A stretch of DNA of 64,000 nt, from assembly GCA_036852015.1 (NCBI GenBank), contig JAANDG010000467.1, positions 1 through 64,000 of the forward strand. Reading direction: 5' to 3'. Both the position numbers and the translations under genes were made by a program. The notes under the pieces were generated by a model. That model had not been told where the DNA came from. It did not search any database and worked only from the letters and a program-made list of their open reading frames with translations. Source of the stretch: Pelodera strongyloides (taxonomy: Eukaryota > Nematoda > Chromadorea > Rhabditida > Rhabditidae). Shown piece after piece: positions 10,714 to 21,945 of this stretch (within the stretch, counting starts at the first letter, position 1; every line of letters starts with the position of its first letter).

Positions 10714-13700
10714 TTATGACCAAAACAGTTGGAGCAGCAGGACAAGGGTGACTATGAAGAAGCTAACGTAGCTCGAAGAGGAGCATAGCTGAAAGGAGTT
10801 TTTGATTAGCTTTTTAAGATCAGGGTCTATGTCCTATAGACTACCCTTAATTATGTCAAGTTTTTATGCTTGCACGAAGTTAGCGTCAACAATAATGATG
10901 GAATTGTTTTAAAGCGGTATGGCAGTCGATTTTCGAAAAGTGTTTTCAACACCTGCATTCGCCCACTTTATATGCCAATGAATATAAGTAGACCAATAAA
11001 TCGTGCGGTCTTTTGCATAAAATATACGGGAATACAAGGCCCGAAAATGCGTTTCAATAACTCGGCAGTTATACTGTTTTGAATGTGAAATACCTCATGG
11101 AATTGTTCCTCTGACTTCAGTGTCTGTGGCTCAAGAAGTTTAATTGCGTCCTCTAGCGGGCAGTCCATGGTGCACCCGGGGATGAGCATCTGGTTTATGG
11201 ATTCTGGTGACGTGCCATTACGGTAGAATATCTAAAAAAATTTGGTGCCATTACGGTAGTACAAGCTTATGGAAAGATGTGTAGCGGTGCGTAAAAGCTA
11301 ATCGTAAGGTGCACATACAAATATTATATAGGGGTATGCGGCGCAAATCAATAATTGATAGTTTAATATAGAACTAGATTTAGTGTCCAAATAATACTAG
11401 ACGCTTTCGTGTTGCTAGAGGGAAAATACTGTAGGTTTGTATTGAGTTCTATTCAAATGTTTTCTTTATCAAACCTATTCAATATGTTTCAGTGCGGGCA
11501 TAAGAAGAACGGTCCTCTTAGCGTTTATTATAGAAAAAATAATAAGTTATGTGCGTCTACGAGTGATTTCTTACTTTGATATGTAGGCTTCCAGACTCCG
11601 ATGAGTGTAGTTCTGTCAGCACACATGCTGCATAAGGTACGGATTGGTTATTGGTTATACCCATGACGTTAGTGACGGCAGATACCGTGCCATCGTGCTA
11701 AATGACAAGAATTAAATTGGAATAGAGATATGGTCAATTGGTGGCGCAGTTGCTGCACCATTCCGCGTCGGCGGTAACATAGCGCAAGAAATAGAGCACG
11801 GCACTGCGACGGCACACTAATTGTGAGCCGCGACCGTGTCGCCCACAAAGATTGGGTGGTGACGGCAAACGTAATGTCTTACGCTGTCATTCGCAAAGTT
11901 TTCCGCAGACGGTCGTACTCGGAAAAAGTTCAATGTTTGCTCATAAACTAGAAATCGCTTGGCAACAATTGAGAGAAAAGAACGCAAAAGCTTACCGAAG
12001 AGTAGAGAGCGGCTTTGAAATGCTTCTTGCCGGCGCGGACCTTTTTCAAATGTTCCAGCCAGTCGTTGAGTAGAAATCTAGAACACAGTATAAATTATTT
12101 TACGTATATAAAAGAGGAAAGGAATAGATGCTTGTTCGTGTGTTTGCTGTTGTTGTACACCGCGGGAAATGTTTGTCGAGTTGATTAGATTAGCGTCTGC
12201 AAGTCATTGATTTGAACACAACGCCGCATCAGTGCCAGCGCACACGATCTGCATGCGGCGACCCTACGGCACACATAAAGCGTGTGAGGAAGCTGCGGCA
12301 CACACTTAGTGCTGACTCGCTCGACACGCAAAGGAGTTTCTTACCCTCCACGAAGCCGTGCTTTCCTTGGAGAGTTGAATTCGGCATTGCGAATGAGACG
12401 TTTGAGTTCGAGAATATGGTCCATTATTGGTTGACCGTTCCAGCTTTCAGATACCCACGAAGGTTGTGGCAGATTGTGAATTAGCTGAATGGCCAACCTT
12501 AGAATAATATTTTTGCCAACCCTTTGAAGTAATATCTAAGACTAAGCCTAAGCCTAGGCCTAGAACGCATGACATATAAAACAAGGTCCTTATTTTGTCA
12601 CTTTTGTTGTACAAGTTGTCGTTTTTACCTGAATTTTGAATACACTTTAGACCAACCTTCGTTTTTTTACTAGCCGATGGGCTGTTGCATAGTTGGTGTC
12701 TCTAGACTGAAATAGAAGTCACAAAAAATGTTTGCCAAGCCAGTGCCGCTGTAAAATCGCTCACCTCTTTGTCAATGTCGCTCAGACCCTTTACCGTGCG
12801 GTAAGAGACCGTCATACCGGTGTAATTAGTTAGTAATTTGACGAGATCCGCGTATTTCACGTTAATTTCAGCCTCAAGGTCTCTATTTTCTTCTTCTTTT
12901 ATGAGATCGTAACCAGGACAGTCGACACTGGTAGGCTTGAGGAGCTGAAAGTTAATTTTCGAATAAATTGATTTTGAATAAACATTCTACATTTAGTTAC
13001 CTATAATACATATCACTGCTATGACACACGCATTACCGGTGACCTGTGAATACCTTGCCGAAAAGGGTGTGCACTATTAAAATCAGCTTTTGAATTGTCT
13101 AAAACCCATAATTCAAGGATCCCCTGCAAGAGACCGCTGAATTTGCATGCACTGAGTATTGCTTCCAATGTTTTCTGTGAAGGTATTTATTTGTAAATGT
13201 TGACGGACGATGTAACTAACTTAGTTTAAATTAGCCAAGGTATAGATCAACGACTAACCAGATCAGGGCGTCCGAATCCATTACTATGAATCGGTACGGG
13301 TTGCCAGAGAAGTGAACTATTCCAAATCATTTCACCCGTTGGCGGGTACATGCCCGCCATTACGCCTTGGGCGCTTTGAAGCGCGCGCTCGCTGTCCGAA
13401 GAGCGGATGAAAACCTACAAGGAATATGTTATGGTGTTTAAAAAGATAAGCTGGACAACTTACTGCAAATAGAATACGTCGGTTTTCTGCATAAGTAATT
13501 CCCGTCAGTAAATGAGTACTTTCTTGCTTTCAGAGGACAGAACAATATGCGTATTTGATTTGTCCTTTTACAGTGTCTTTGAAACGTACATTTATTTTTG
13601 TTATGACAATGCTGTTCTAGTGTGGTATCTGAATTGGTATTTCGCCTAGTCACCACGGCGACCATGGTAATATTTAGAAGAAGTTTAAATATCTATAAGA

Positions 13701-14610
13701 GTCTTAGAAATAATTAAAGATAAGGCAAGTCATTCACACAATCAGTGACTTCCGCTATTTCTGAACCTTGCGGTGACCGTATGCACTTATGCAACAACAA
13801 TAATGGGGGCATTCCCGTTTGGGAGAATTTGCCTCTACGTTTTGTGAGCATTCAAAGGATATTCACCACTCCGATTTCCTCGGGGATGCCCTGGTGAAAG
13901 AAAATAGCACTGTGATGTGAGACATGCAGCGAAAAAGACGGGGAATTCCCCATGGGGAAAAGGGTGGTGAATATGGCCTCTGCTTTTCTCACCCTGCTCT
14001 GGGAGGCTGGGAGTATGCTCCCAACGTTCGTGCATGATATGTTATATGAATATGACTAAGTAAAATTTACCTGTTTCCTGTCAAACTTCTCCTTTAGTAG
14101 TGTTCCAATATATCGTTGACGCAAAAATGTGCCAAGCTCGTATGTTTGTTCAATTCCTCTCTGGAAACGAGTATTTGTCTAAACCAGACACATTTCTTAC
14201 CTTCATTGTCAGATCGATAATAACCAGTATGATTATTTCTCATTGCTCGCTCAGTTAGCTTACTAGTTTGTGGTCTATTTTTCTGCCTAATTTATCTCTT
14301 TGCCAGCAGTAAACCATTTCAAAGAATCGACTGATGTTAATTTGTACTAGCACTGCTGTTCTAAGTAAGCACTTCTGCTTTGGAACGGTACATCGGCCTT
14401 ACAGTACAGAGTAGTTAACATCTGAATACCGTATACATTTGTGAGTTGATTCCAGCCGCGCGGCCATCGCTCCTCGCCGTTTTGATCTAATGGATATGGT
14501 AGACCGTCTGGGGCGCGGTCACCGTGCCGCCATAGAGCGAGCACCATCAGGAGTTCGCCGCGACAGAGCGACACCAGCGCCGACAGTAGCAAGTGAAACC
14601 GGAGAATCAT
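10714..14610 (-). CDS. Membrane-anchored histidine acid phosphatase, 10 exons
   Basis: Branch-2 histidine phosphatase that hydrolyses phosphomonoesters at acid pH, probably secretory or cell-surface. Exons: 14610-14437, 14160-14071, 13414-13259, 12944-12765, 12706-12657, 12497-12345, 12077-11996, 11697-11575, 11231-11094, 10788-10714; total 406 aa, all phases consistent. Residues 1-18 are a signal peptide. The catalytic motif RHGDRAP is at residues 28-34 (phosphorylated His29), then WPRGWNQLTN, LGTFLRQRYI and RSSDSERALQSA. The proton-donor motif HD opens exon 8 (HDGTVSAV), followed by IPGC and CPLE with the usual disulfide Cys. The last exon is one hydrophobic helix (FFIVTLVLLLQL), so the enzyme is type I membrane-anchored. 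The small fifth exon is the least certain. Length and order match nematode acid phosphatases. Confidence 0.9.
12546..12562. repeat. Interstitial telomere-like repeat (GCCTAA variant)
   Basis: GCCTAAGCCTAGGCCTAG lies in the phosphatase intron between exons 5 and 6. It is a degenerate form of the nematode telomere unit TTAGGC. Confidence 0.6.
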
Positions 14611-15261
14611 TTAGAAAAGAATAAATAGGATAGCCGAAACTGCAAAATGAAGTTTTAATGCATAAAGTCAGCCAACTGTAAGGAGGAAAAGAAAATCTTT
14701 TTTCCTATGTGATAGGCAGCCTACATAGTACATAAGCAGGAAAGTTTATTTTATGGGGTTTCCAAGTATTCCAAAAATTCGCTGTGATTCTGCCAATACT
14801 ACCGTATTTCTGCACGAAACTTGCATATGTAATATGAGAAATTAAAAAAATCCTCGTGTAGTTAAAAGATACGGTAAATTTTCAGCATAATTGGAAAGCC
14901 CACTATGGAGGAACAATAGTGATCCTTATAGTGCGTTCAATATACGTTCTTCAAATTTGAAGCGAAATCTCTACTAATAATGATATCACAACAAAAAACC
15001 GTATTTTCAAGGTTGAATCATTTTGGAGGATTCAACATTTGACATGGAAACGTAAATCCGTCAAGGATAAACGCGAGAAAAGAAAAATTGCTTGCACTTA
15101 AATAAATGACCTAGACTCATAGACAGCTGTTGAAGATCTATGGCACTAATATTGAGTACATTGAAGTTCTGCTTTTAAAAATTTTACTTTTGAATTTGAA
15201 AAGGAATTTTGACGAATATCGTGATACGGTGACACTGGTCCGCTCATTACATTATGAACAT
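14611..15261. other. Upstream region of the acid phosphatase gene
   Basis: No coding sequence is seen. It must hold the phosphatase promoter, but no TATA box or other defined element could be assigned. Confidence 0.35.
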
Positions 15262-15659
15262 TAAAGGGACAGGCCCATCAAAGTAAACCTATATTTACGA
15301 TACGTCCATAGTGACTATCAAGCATTTTTATTACAATATATACAAACTAAATTTTACATTTATTTGCCATTGAAAACTTTTTTCCGATGCGCTCTGCTCA
15401 AATGTATACCGTAGAGCCGCAAATATCCTTGTCGTCAATGCAAATTTATCGTGAAATTATAATGCGATTAAAATTTGCATATATAGCTTTGAAATCTGCA
15501 GTTTTATGGTATACATTTGAGCAGAGCGCATTGGAAAAAAAGTTGTCTAGGGCGAATAATGGTGAAATTTAGTTTGTATATATTGTAATAAAAATGCTTG
15601 ATAGTCATTATGAACGTATCGTAAATGTAGGTTTATTTTGATGGGCCTGTCCCTTTAAC
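15262..15659. mobile_element. Palindromic TTAA MITE, family 3 (copy 1)
   Basis: The left end TTAAAGGGACAGGCCCATCA and right end GATGGGCCTGTCCCTTTAA are perfect complements, and the arms pair over most of the element with a block around GTATACATTTGAGCAGAGCG near the centre. The second copy is at 32352-32748. Confidence 0.85.
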
Positions 15660-15749
15660 ATTAACTATTCGTATTTAGTCAAAGTAGATCTTCGAGCATT
15701 TACGATTCCCGGTATAAACATCAAAGACACAGATGTAAAATTGTCTTTA

Positions 15750-15781
15750 CTGCCAACGTTTCGTCATTACGACATCATCAG
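15750..15781 (-). ncRNA. Hammerhead-ribozyme-like core
   Basis: Read on the minus strand, CTGATGA (15775-15781) is followed by a short hairpin (GTC, loop, GAC) and then GAAAC (15758-15762) and GTTGGCAG. CUGAUGA plus GAAA separated by a helix II hairpin is the conserved hammerhead core, and this GAAACGTTGGC context is typical of copies left by Penelope-like elements. Helices I and III are weak, so activity is uncertain. No retroelement ORF adjoins it. Confidence 0.45.
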
Positions 15782-17330
15782 GGTGGAATGATTACCTACA
15801 AACAAGGGCATACTCATACATCACGCTGGAACACAGGACAAAAAGATGACAAAATCGAACATTCGTATTTAATTGATGGGACGGTCGGCTCGTAATTACT
15901 CACCCAAATGAAAATTAATCATACTATTAATAATATCAAAAAAAAATCCAATTTTGAGAATATTTTAATTTAATGTAATGACCAGAATATTTGAGAGGTA
16001 AGCATTCATACCTACGGACCACTACAGAGTAAAATGCAGGAAACATTAGAAAAATTACAGCACACTACATTTTTCGGGTGTTCTGACCCTTTAAATGATT
16101 AATCGATGACAAATCGACGTTCGCGTCGAGGTTAGATGTTAGGTTATAGATCTCTAATTTGCCCTTAGTGGCTGTGTGATCCGACATGGAGATAACTCTC
16201 GAGGACACTGGTCAACACTAATGGTAAAACATGTTGTTTTTGTTTATGCACTGCTAGGATATAAATTATTATTGTTTCATTTAAAGCCCTACTGTACCTA
16301 CTTTGGGGAAGTTGCATATTATACGAATTTCTTATGTAGCCTATGCAAATTGTTGGTGCCGTTTACGAAGCTTCCGGCACCAAATTAACTAGGATATATA
16401 GGAAATTCGTTTTTGATTACCAAAATACATGGATAGCCTTGCTTGTAATATAGATTTGTGATAAAATTCGAGGACACTAACTAATAGTAAGTTGTGTTAT
16501 TGTATAGTTATAGTTTACCAAAACCATGCATACCATTGCTATGATAGAAATTATTATTGTTTCATTTAAAGTTTGCATTGATAAAGTTCTAACGAGTGAC
16601 CAGAACCTCACAAAATCAACGGATACTACATAAAGACGGGTCACTGGAACCTTTTGAGTGCATTACATGATTGCCACATGTTATATGAGTGTAAAGTAAC
16701 TATAATGTGAGGCAAACAGTGTTTGGCTAATAAAAGTTCCGTTCCAATGATAACATTTAAAAGTTTGCAAAACCCGATCATTACAGAGGCTCTACATCTG
16801 GTGTTTTAATGCCCCGACAAATATGCTTGGGTAATTTCAAGTTTATTGTCGCACTGTAGAAGCATGTGTTCATAATGTCTTTAGCAGATGCTGTTCTAGG
16901 GTTGCTGGTCTAGCAAAACAACTTTTTTTTATTATACTTAGTTGACTAATAAATAAAAGCCCCAAAATTCAATACATTGTAAAAAAAAGAAATAGCTCTA
17001 CTGTCTCGAAGAATACTATACGATGTGCGATAATGTCTGAATACATATGTGATATAACGCCCGCGCCCATCTCGTGACTGCTTCGAACCATACCGAGACG
17101 GGTTTCGAGCCACGAAAAAAAACGGTATCGAGCTCAAGCCCATCACAAATGGTCACGGACTAGTTACGAGTTGGTCACGAACCCGTCACGAATTGGTCAG
17201 AAACTAGTCACGAAATAGTCTTTTTAGTGGAGAACCGTATTGACATGGGTCCTGTGTATGAGGGTTCAACTTGTAACGAATAATTCGAAGAGAGAAAGTA
17301 AAAAAGTAAAAAGAGAAACCTTTAAAAATT
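15782..17330. other. No gene seen; minor repeats
   Basis: A roughly 70-bp block at 16283-16350 (CTACTTTGGGGAAGTTGCAT) is shared with 32255-32320. Degenerate GGTCACGAA repeats lie at 17150-17220, with related ones at 40990-41050. No exon is supported. Confidence 0.4.
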
Positions 17331-17615
17331 TGCAGATAATTTTGCGGAAAGAAGTAAACGTGCACGAAAATGAAATAACTGAAAGCTTGGTGGTCCACAG
17401 TATTTAGTAATTTGTCGACTTTCGCCGCCTGCTCTGGTCCTCAGGCGCGCAGCGCGGAAATGTGTAGCCGCGTCCGCGGGAAAATATTGCAAATTGGCAT
17501 CGAAAAATTCGAGGACACAAAACAAAAAAAAACTCTTTTCTACGTCTCCGCCTTTCCAATGTTAAAAGCCAACTCTTTTTTCGCGGACGCGGTTACGCAT
17601 TTACGCGCCTTTGCA
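17331..17615. repeat. Dispersed foldback repeat, copy in direct orientation
   Basis: This block matches the reverse complement of 20833-21098 over most of its length. It is itself partly palindromic: CCGCGTCCGCGGGAAA near 17469 and its complement near 17580. Fragments with the same GCGTCCGCGGGAAA core occur in lysozyme introns at 35590-35690 and 37975-38107. Confidence 0.8.
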
Positions 17616-18774
17616 TTGTTTGCCCTTGCCTGTTATTTTAAACGAGGCTCTCCGAAACGGTTTCAAACTGAGACCACTCAGAGACTAAACCCTTTCCGTC
17701 TGTTTTATGTTCGATTCCAAAACCCAACCTTTCTGTACTAGCCTACTGGGTTATTTATTTTGGAAACGAATAAATATTTTTACGAGGATAGCGTAGGGGG
17801 AACTTCGATCAGTGTCAGATTTACACACATATGATGCTAATAAGCGGTTGCGCTGCGCACGTCAGGCTGAAAAATTACACGCGCGCACGCCTTGCTGAAA
17901 AATGACAAACGTTAAGCTGGAAAATGGCACACGCTGACGTCAGGATGAAAAGCGGGAATGTGCTTTACGTGTTGCGAACTTTTGTGGGGGTGCCAAGGTG
18001 CACCATGATAGCCACAGTTGCGTCAACACTGCACACCTCTCGCGCAGTCTTGGAGTATTCTCAAACTTTTGAGCGACACAAGCTAACGCCTCCTATTGCA
18101 GGTGCAATACGTTTGGCTAAGATTAGCAGGTTGAAATTTATATGAATTCGATGTTCGTAGATAGTCAATTAGTCAATTATTTTTCTTTAATCATAAAAAT
18201 CAATTGTCAATTGCACTTGTCCTCGTTGACTGAGCCCTTTTCACAACCTACGGAAATCCGGTTTAGCAAGTGCCCAAGTGGTTGCCCGGCATCGTAACTC
18301 CGGTCCAGGCAACCAGCCCGGGCACGGAAAGAAGCCAGCTAGCCACACATGTTTGTGCTTTATAGTCTACGCTTGAATAATCGACTACACTGGATGCTAA
18401 TGCTCGAAAACTAACAAATGCGATTTCCAATTCTAGAACCGCGCTTGTGATTTAATAACCTTTCTTACGAGTATGCGTCTTCGTTGAAGTGAAAAATACA
18501 TATGTGTGCGCTCCAATGTATAACCATAAGCTCGATATAGCCAGTGAATATTTGTGTTGTAAATCTGTCTTATTGTTAGGCAATTTCCGATAAATATCCT
18601 TGCTAGTGATTTAATGACCTTTCTTAGATTATGCGTCTTTGTTGTGCTGAACAAGAAGCTGATTAGTAAGAAGCTGTCCACATGTCTGTTCTTCAACGGC
18701 ATAGTTCTAAAACCCCTACCAAAATAAATGTTCTAGGAATGCATACATTATTTCCATATGAATTCGGTATCTCT
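17616..18774. other. No gene seen
   Basis: Short open stretches only, without splice or family support. Confidence 0.35.
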
Positions 18775-18781
18775 ATCTCTC

Positions 18782-18818
<37 letters not shown>
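18775..18818. repeat. (CT)n microsatellite
   Basis: About 40 bp of CT dinucleotides. Confidence 0.95.
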
Positions 18819-18820
<2 letters not shown>

Positions 18821-19264
18821 CGCGCTCCCGGCATTATTTGCTTTATTAGAAAGCCGGGTGCAAACTTTGCTGCATAATCACATATATACTTATTTGAGAA
18901 GTTTTTCATGACGAATTCACATAAGCAGAACTAAGATTGTACTTGTTGTAGCTTTTCGGGTTTTTGTATGTGTTTGAAACGTATGTTGCACATTGGATTA
19001 CCATGTGTATGTAAATCACTGCGCGATTTTTTTAGTCTAATTATATTAATTTGCATGGAACAATATGGGAATGCAGTTAATAAAGATTTATTGATTACAT
19101 TCAAAGTACATAATCAAAAGGCAACCCTAAGACGGCAATGCGTATAAAAACATCCCATACTGACAAGGGGCCCTAGTGTATGTTGATATTTCTAGTAACA
19201 AGTAAGCAAATAAATACTACGATAAAATAATTATATTGCATAATAAGTTTCACAAGTTAATCGA
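18819..19264. other. No gene seen (3' flank of the ORF1-like gene)
   Basis: AT-rich. A minus-strand AATAAA at about 19088 could serve the gene at 19265-20031. Confidence 0.4.
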
Positions 19265-20031
19265 TCAGCCAAACTTCTTAGTGAGCGACTCAATTAATGC
19301 AGGCTGTTCTTCCTTCCAATTTCTATTAAAGGCCTCCATAAATATAGCCATGAACTCATTATGTGCCTGATTTTGATCAATAGGGGCTTGCACAGGTGTT
19401 TCTGCAGTGGGCAATTGTGGGGTGTCTGCAATTGGTACAACAGTAACAGGCAATTGAGGGGAGGCAATTAGTGGCGGAGTGTCCGCACGTGAACTCTCAA
19501 TTGGGGTCGATGGTTCTTTGATCTCTGCAACAGGGCATTGTGTATCGCGGGATTGTAGATCACGAACAGCTTGGCGGCGCAGGTAACCTTCGTGGCGCTG
19601 TTTCGCAGTCTCAGCACGACGAATATTGATGTGGGCAAGATCCGGAGTCATCTTCAGTCGTTCGGCCATATCCTTAAAAATTGGCAAAGCGAAACCGGGT
19701 TTCATACGGCATAAAATAGGGCGAGGGAAATTGCGATATTTTCCAAGGCGACCAATAATATTGAAAGACTCGGGTGAGTGATTACACAATGACAAAACTT
19801 TACTTTGTGTGAAATAACAGTATCAACACTCACCCGGTCGCTTTCCGTTGCGTTTAAGATGACGAAGTGGTCCTTGAGCTCATTCCTTCGAAATCCTTCA
19901 GCTATTTCTTCGCGGATAAAGGACTTCAAATCGGTGAATAATTCGGAGACAGATAGTTGAATATTCTGGCGAATAGGAATGTTTGGGCGAGAAGTTGGTG
20001 TGGATTCATTATGAATATCAATATAGCTCAT
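19265..20031 (-). CDS. Non-LTR retrotransposon ORF1-like protein, two exons
   Basis: Exons 20031-19834 and 19768-19265 join in phase across a 65-bp GT-AG intron to give 233 aa. Residues about 30-60 look helical (LFTDLKSFIREEIAEGFRRN). The block RLGKYRNFPRPI, then AERLK and a basic HINIRRAETAKQRHEGYLRR, has the order seen in RRM-type ORF1 proteins of LINE elements (RNA chaperone and nucleic-acid binding). The C-terminal third is Pro/Thr-rich and ends in a short Trp-containing segment. No reverse transcriptase ORF is adjacent, so this is either an orphan ORF1 or a host gene derived from one. It lies between two inverted repeat copies (17331-17615 and 20833-21098). Family assignment is by pattern only. 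Confidence 0.5.
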
Positions 20032-20063
20032 TTCGGTGGGGGTGATGCGACCGCTCTGTGTCG

Positions 20064-20113
20064 GGTTAGAGGGGTCGAATGGTTAGAGGGGTCGAATGGT
20101 TAGAGGGGTCGAA
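20064..20113. repeat. Three tandem 17-bp repeats
   Basis: GGTTAGAGGGGTCGAAT is repeated three times just upstream of the ORF1-like gene start. Confidence 0.9.
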
Positions 20114-20151
20114 TGTTGTCCAACATACATTTCAAAACCAGCTGTTATATC

Positions 20152-20494
20152 ACTTTAAAGGGTGAGGCCCACGAGAAAAACCTTTTCCTCAATTTATTTG
20201 TACAGAATGTCCGGAATTTCAGAAACATCACTGTGAAAACCGCAATGATTGAAGCCTAGAACTCACTAAGTTATTCTCCGGCAAACAGTTCGGCCAGGTA
20301 CCGTAGCCAGGAATATTTTTTGCTCTTTTAGGGTGTTACTGTATTGGAAACGGCCGAACTGTTTGACGGGGAATAACTCTGTGAGTTCTAGGCTTCAAGC
20401 AATGCGGTTTTCACGGTAATATTTCTGAAGTACTGGACATTACGTGCAGGTAAATTGAGGACAACTTTCTTCTCGTGGGCCTCTCCCTTTAAGA
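20152..20494. mobile_element. Palindromic TTAA MITE, family 4
   Basis: The ends are TTTAAAGGGTGAGGCCCACG and CGTGGGCCTCTCCCTTTAA. Inner blocks CCGGCAAACAGTTCGGCC (near 20277) and CGGCCGAACTGTTTGACGG (near 20351) also pair. Confidence 0.8.
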
Positions 20495-20832
20495 CGCACG
20501 CAATGATAACGAACTGTTGTGTTCGAACATTACACACCACGCCTCGAGATCGCTTGTGTGTAAAATTTGTTCTTCTGACCAATGTCCACATCGTATAAAG
20601 GGAATACACTCTATTATTTTTCCATTGATTATGACGCACACTTTGTCTCTGTGCCTCTGTTGATAATATAAAATAAATAACAGAATGCATTATTTAAATT
20701 CATAATAAATAATATAACTTATTATTTAAATTCATAATAAATAAATAAATGTTTATTATTACCGAAACCTTGGAAGATCGTTTCGGGAGTTTCATATAAG
20801 TATGCAACCTTACTCGATAATGGAAAGCCTTC

Positions 20833-21098
20833 TCAGGCGCGTAAATGCGTAACCGCGTCCGCGAAAAAAAGAGATGGGAAAGGCTGAGACGCAGAAGAAA
20901 GCTTTCTTTGTGTCTCGAATTTTTCTATGCCAATTTGTAATATTTTCCCGCGGACGCGGCTACACATTTCCGCGCTGCGCGCCTGAGGACCAGAGCAGGC
21001 GGCGAAAGTCGACAAATTACTAAATACTGTGGACCACCAATCTTTCAGTTATTTCATTTTCGTGCACGTTTACTTCTTTCCGCAAATTATCTGCAAAT
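20833..21098. repeat. Dispersed foldback repeat, inverted copy
   Basis: Reverse-complement partner of 17331-17615. Confidence 0.8.
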
Positions 21099-21945
21099 TG
21101 TTATTTGTCCGGCTTTCAAATTGCTAGCTCACATCATAAATTGCCCCTACATCTGTTGACATGACACTCTGATGGGGACATAACAAGAAAAGTATCCTTT
21201 TACTTTTGTTCGCAAAGAGAGAGAGAGAGAGAGAGGGAGAGGGAGAGGGTGAGAGAAATAGAGAGAGATTATCCATTCATCCCTGAGAGAGAGAGAGAGA
21301 TAGGTAAAGAGAAAGAGAGTGCCAGAGAAAGATTATCCATTCTACCCTGTCTACGTCTCGCTTATCTCCTTGGTCACTATGATTATCTCTGACTGGGCCA
21401 CACCACGAGCTATGGCCCTGTGGCCTCACATCAAAAGAGACGCAACCCCATGGCTTTCCCTGCTTTGGCTTTCACATTCACTTTTGCCTTTTCTTATGCC
21501 AACTTATCCCCTTTGGGTCTTATCGATCAGGCCGTTAGCTAACAAGTGAAGGTTGCGCGGATTTTGTGCGTTATCATATCGGACACTTCGATCTAGCAAA
21601 AAACAAAGAAAGTATTGGATCTAGCTTTATAGACATTAGTATAAGCGTAGTTGCAGTTAGCTGCTCGTGGGCGGCAAATTGTACGACTAGAATCCTGTTG
21701 TGAAAGTCTTTAAAGCAGTATAACTCCCAACTCCCGCACATTGTATGCAAAAAATATGATTAGAATACAGAATCGCGCAGTACTGCGCGGTTATTTGATG
21801 ACGCACTTATGCTACACGCGAATTCAGCTATCGACTTATGATTAAAAAAACGCTTGTTATACTGCTTTAAATTTACGCCAATGATGATTATTTCGCTTTT
21901 GTTTGTGCGCATCTTTCTTCAATGTCTGATTGCTATTCTGCGTAG
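21099..21945. other. No supported gene; GA microsatellite and putative 5' region
   Basis: A GA-rich microsatellite lies at 21216-21318. An open stretch follows at 21319-21549, but it has no family resemblance or splice support. The first exon and promoter of the EGF-like gene must lie in or before this stretch and were not resolved. Confidence 0.4.

Noticed and set aside
11745..11795. A-box-like TGGCGCAGTTG near 11.75 kb
   Set aside because: No B box or tRNA fold follows.
21319..21549. Open frame with hydrophobic stretches near 21.4 kb
   Set aside because: No splice, signal or family support, and it follows a GA microsatellite that supplies its upstream sequence.
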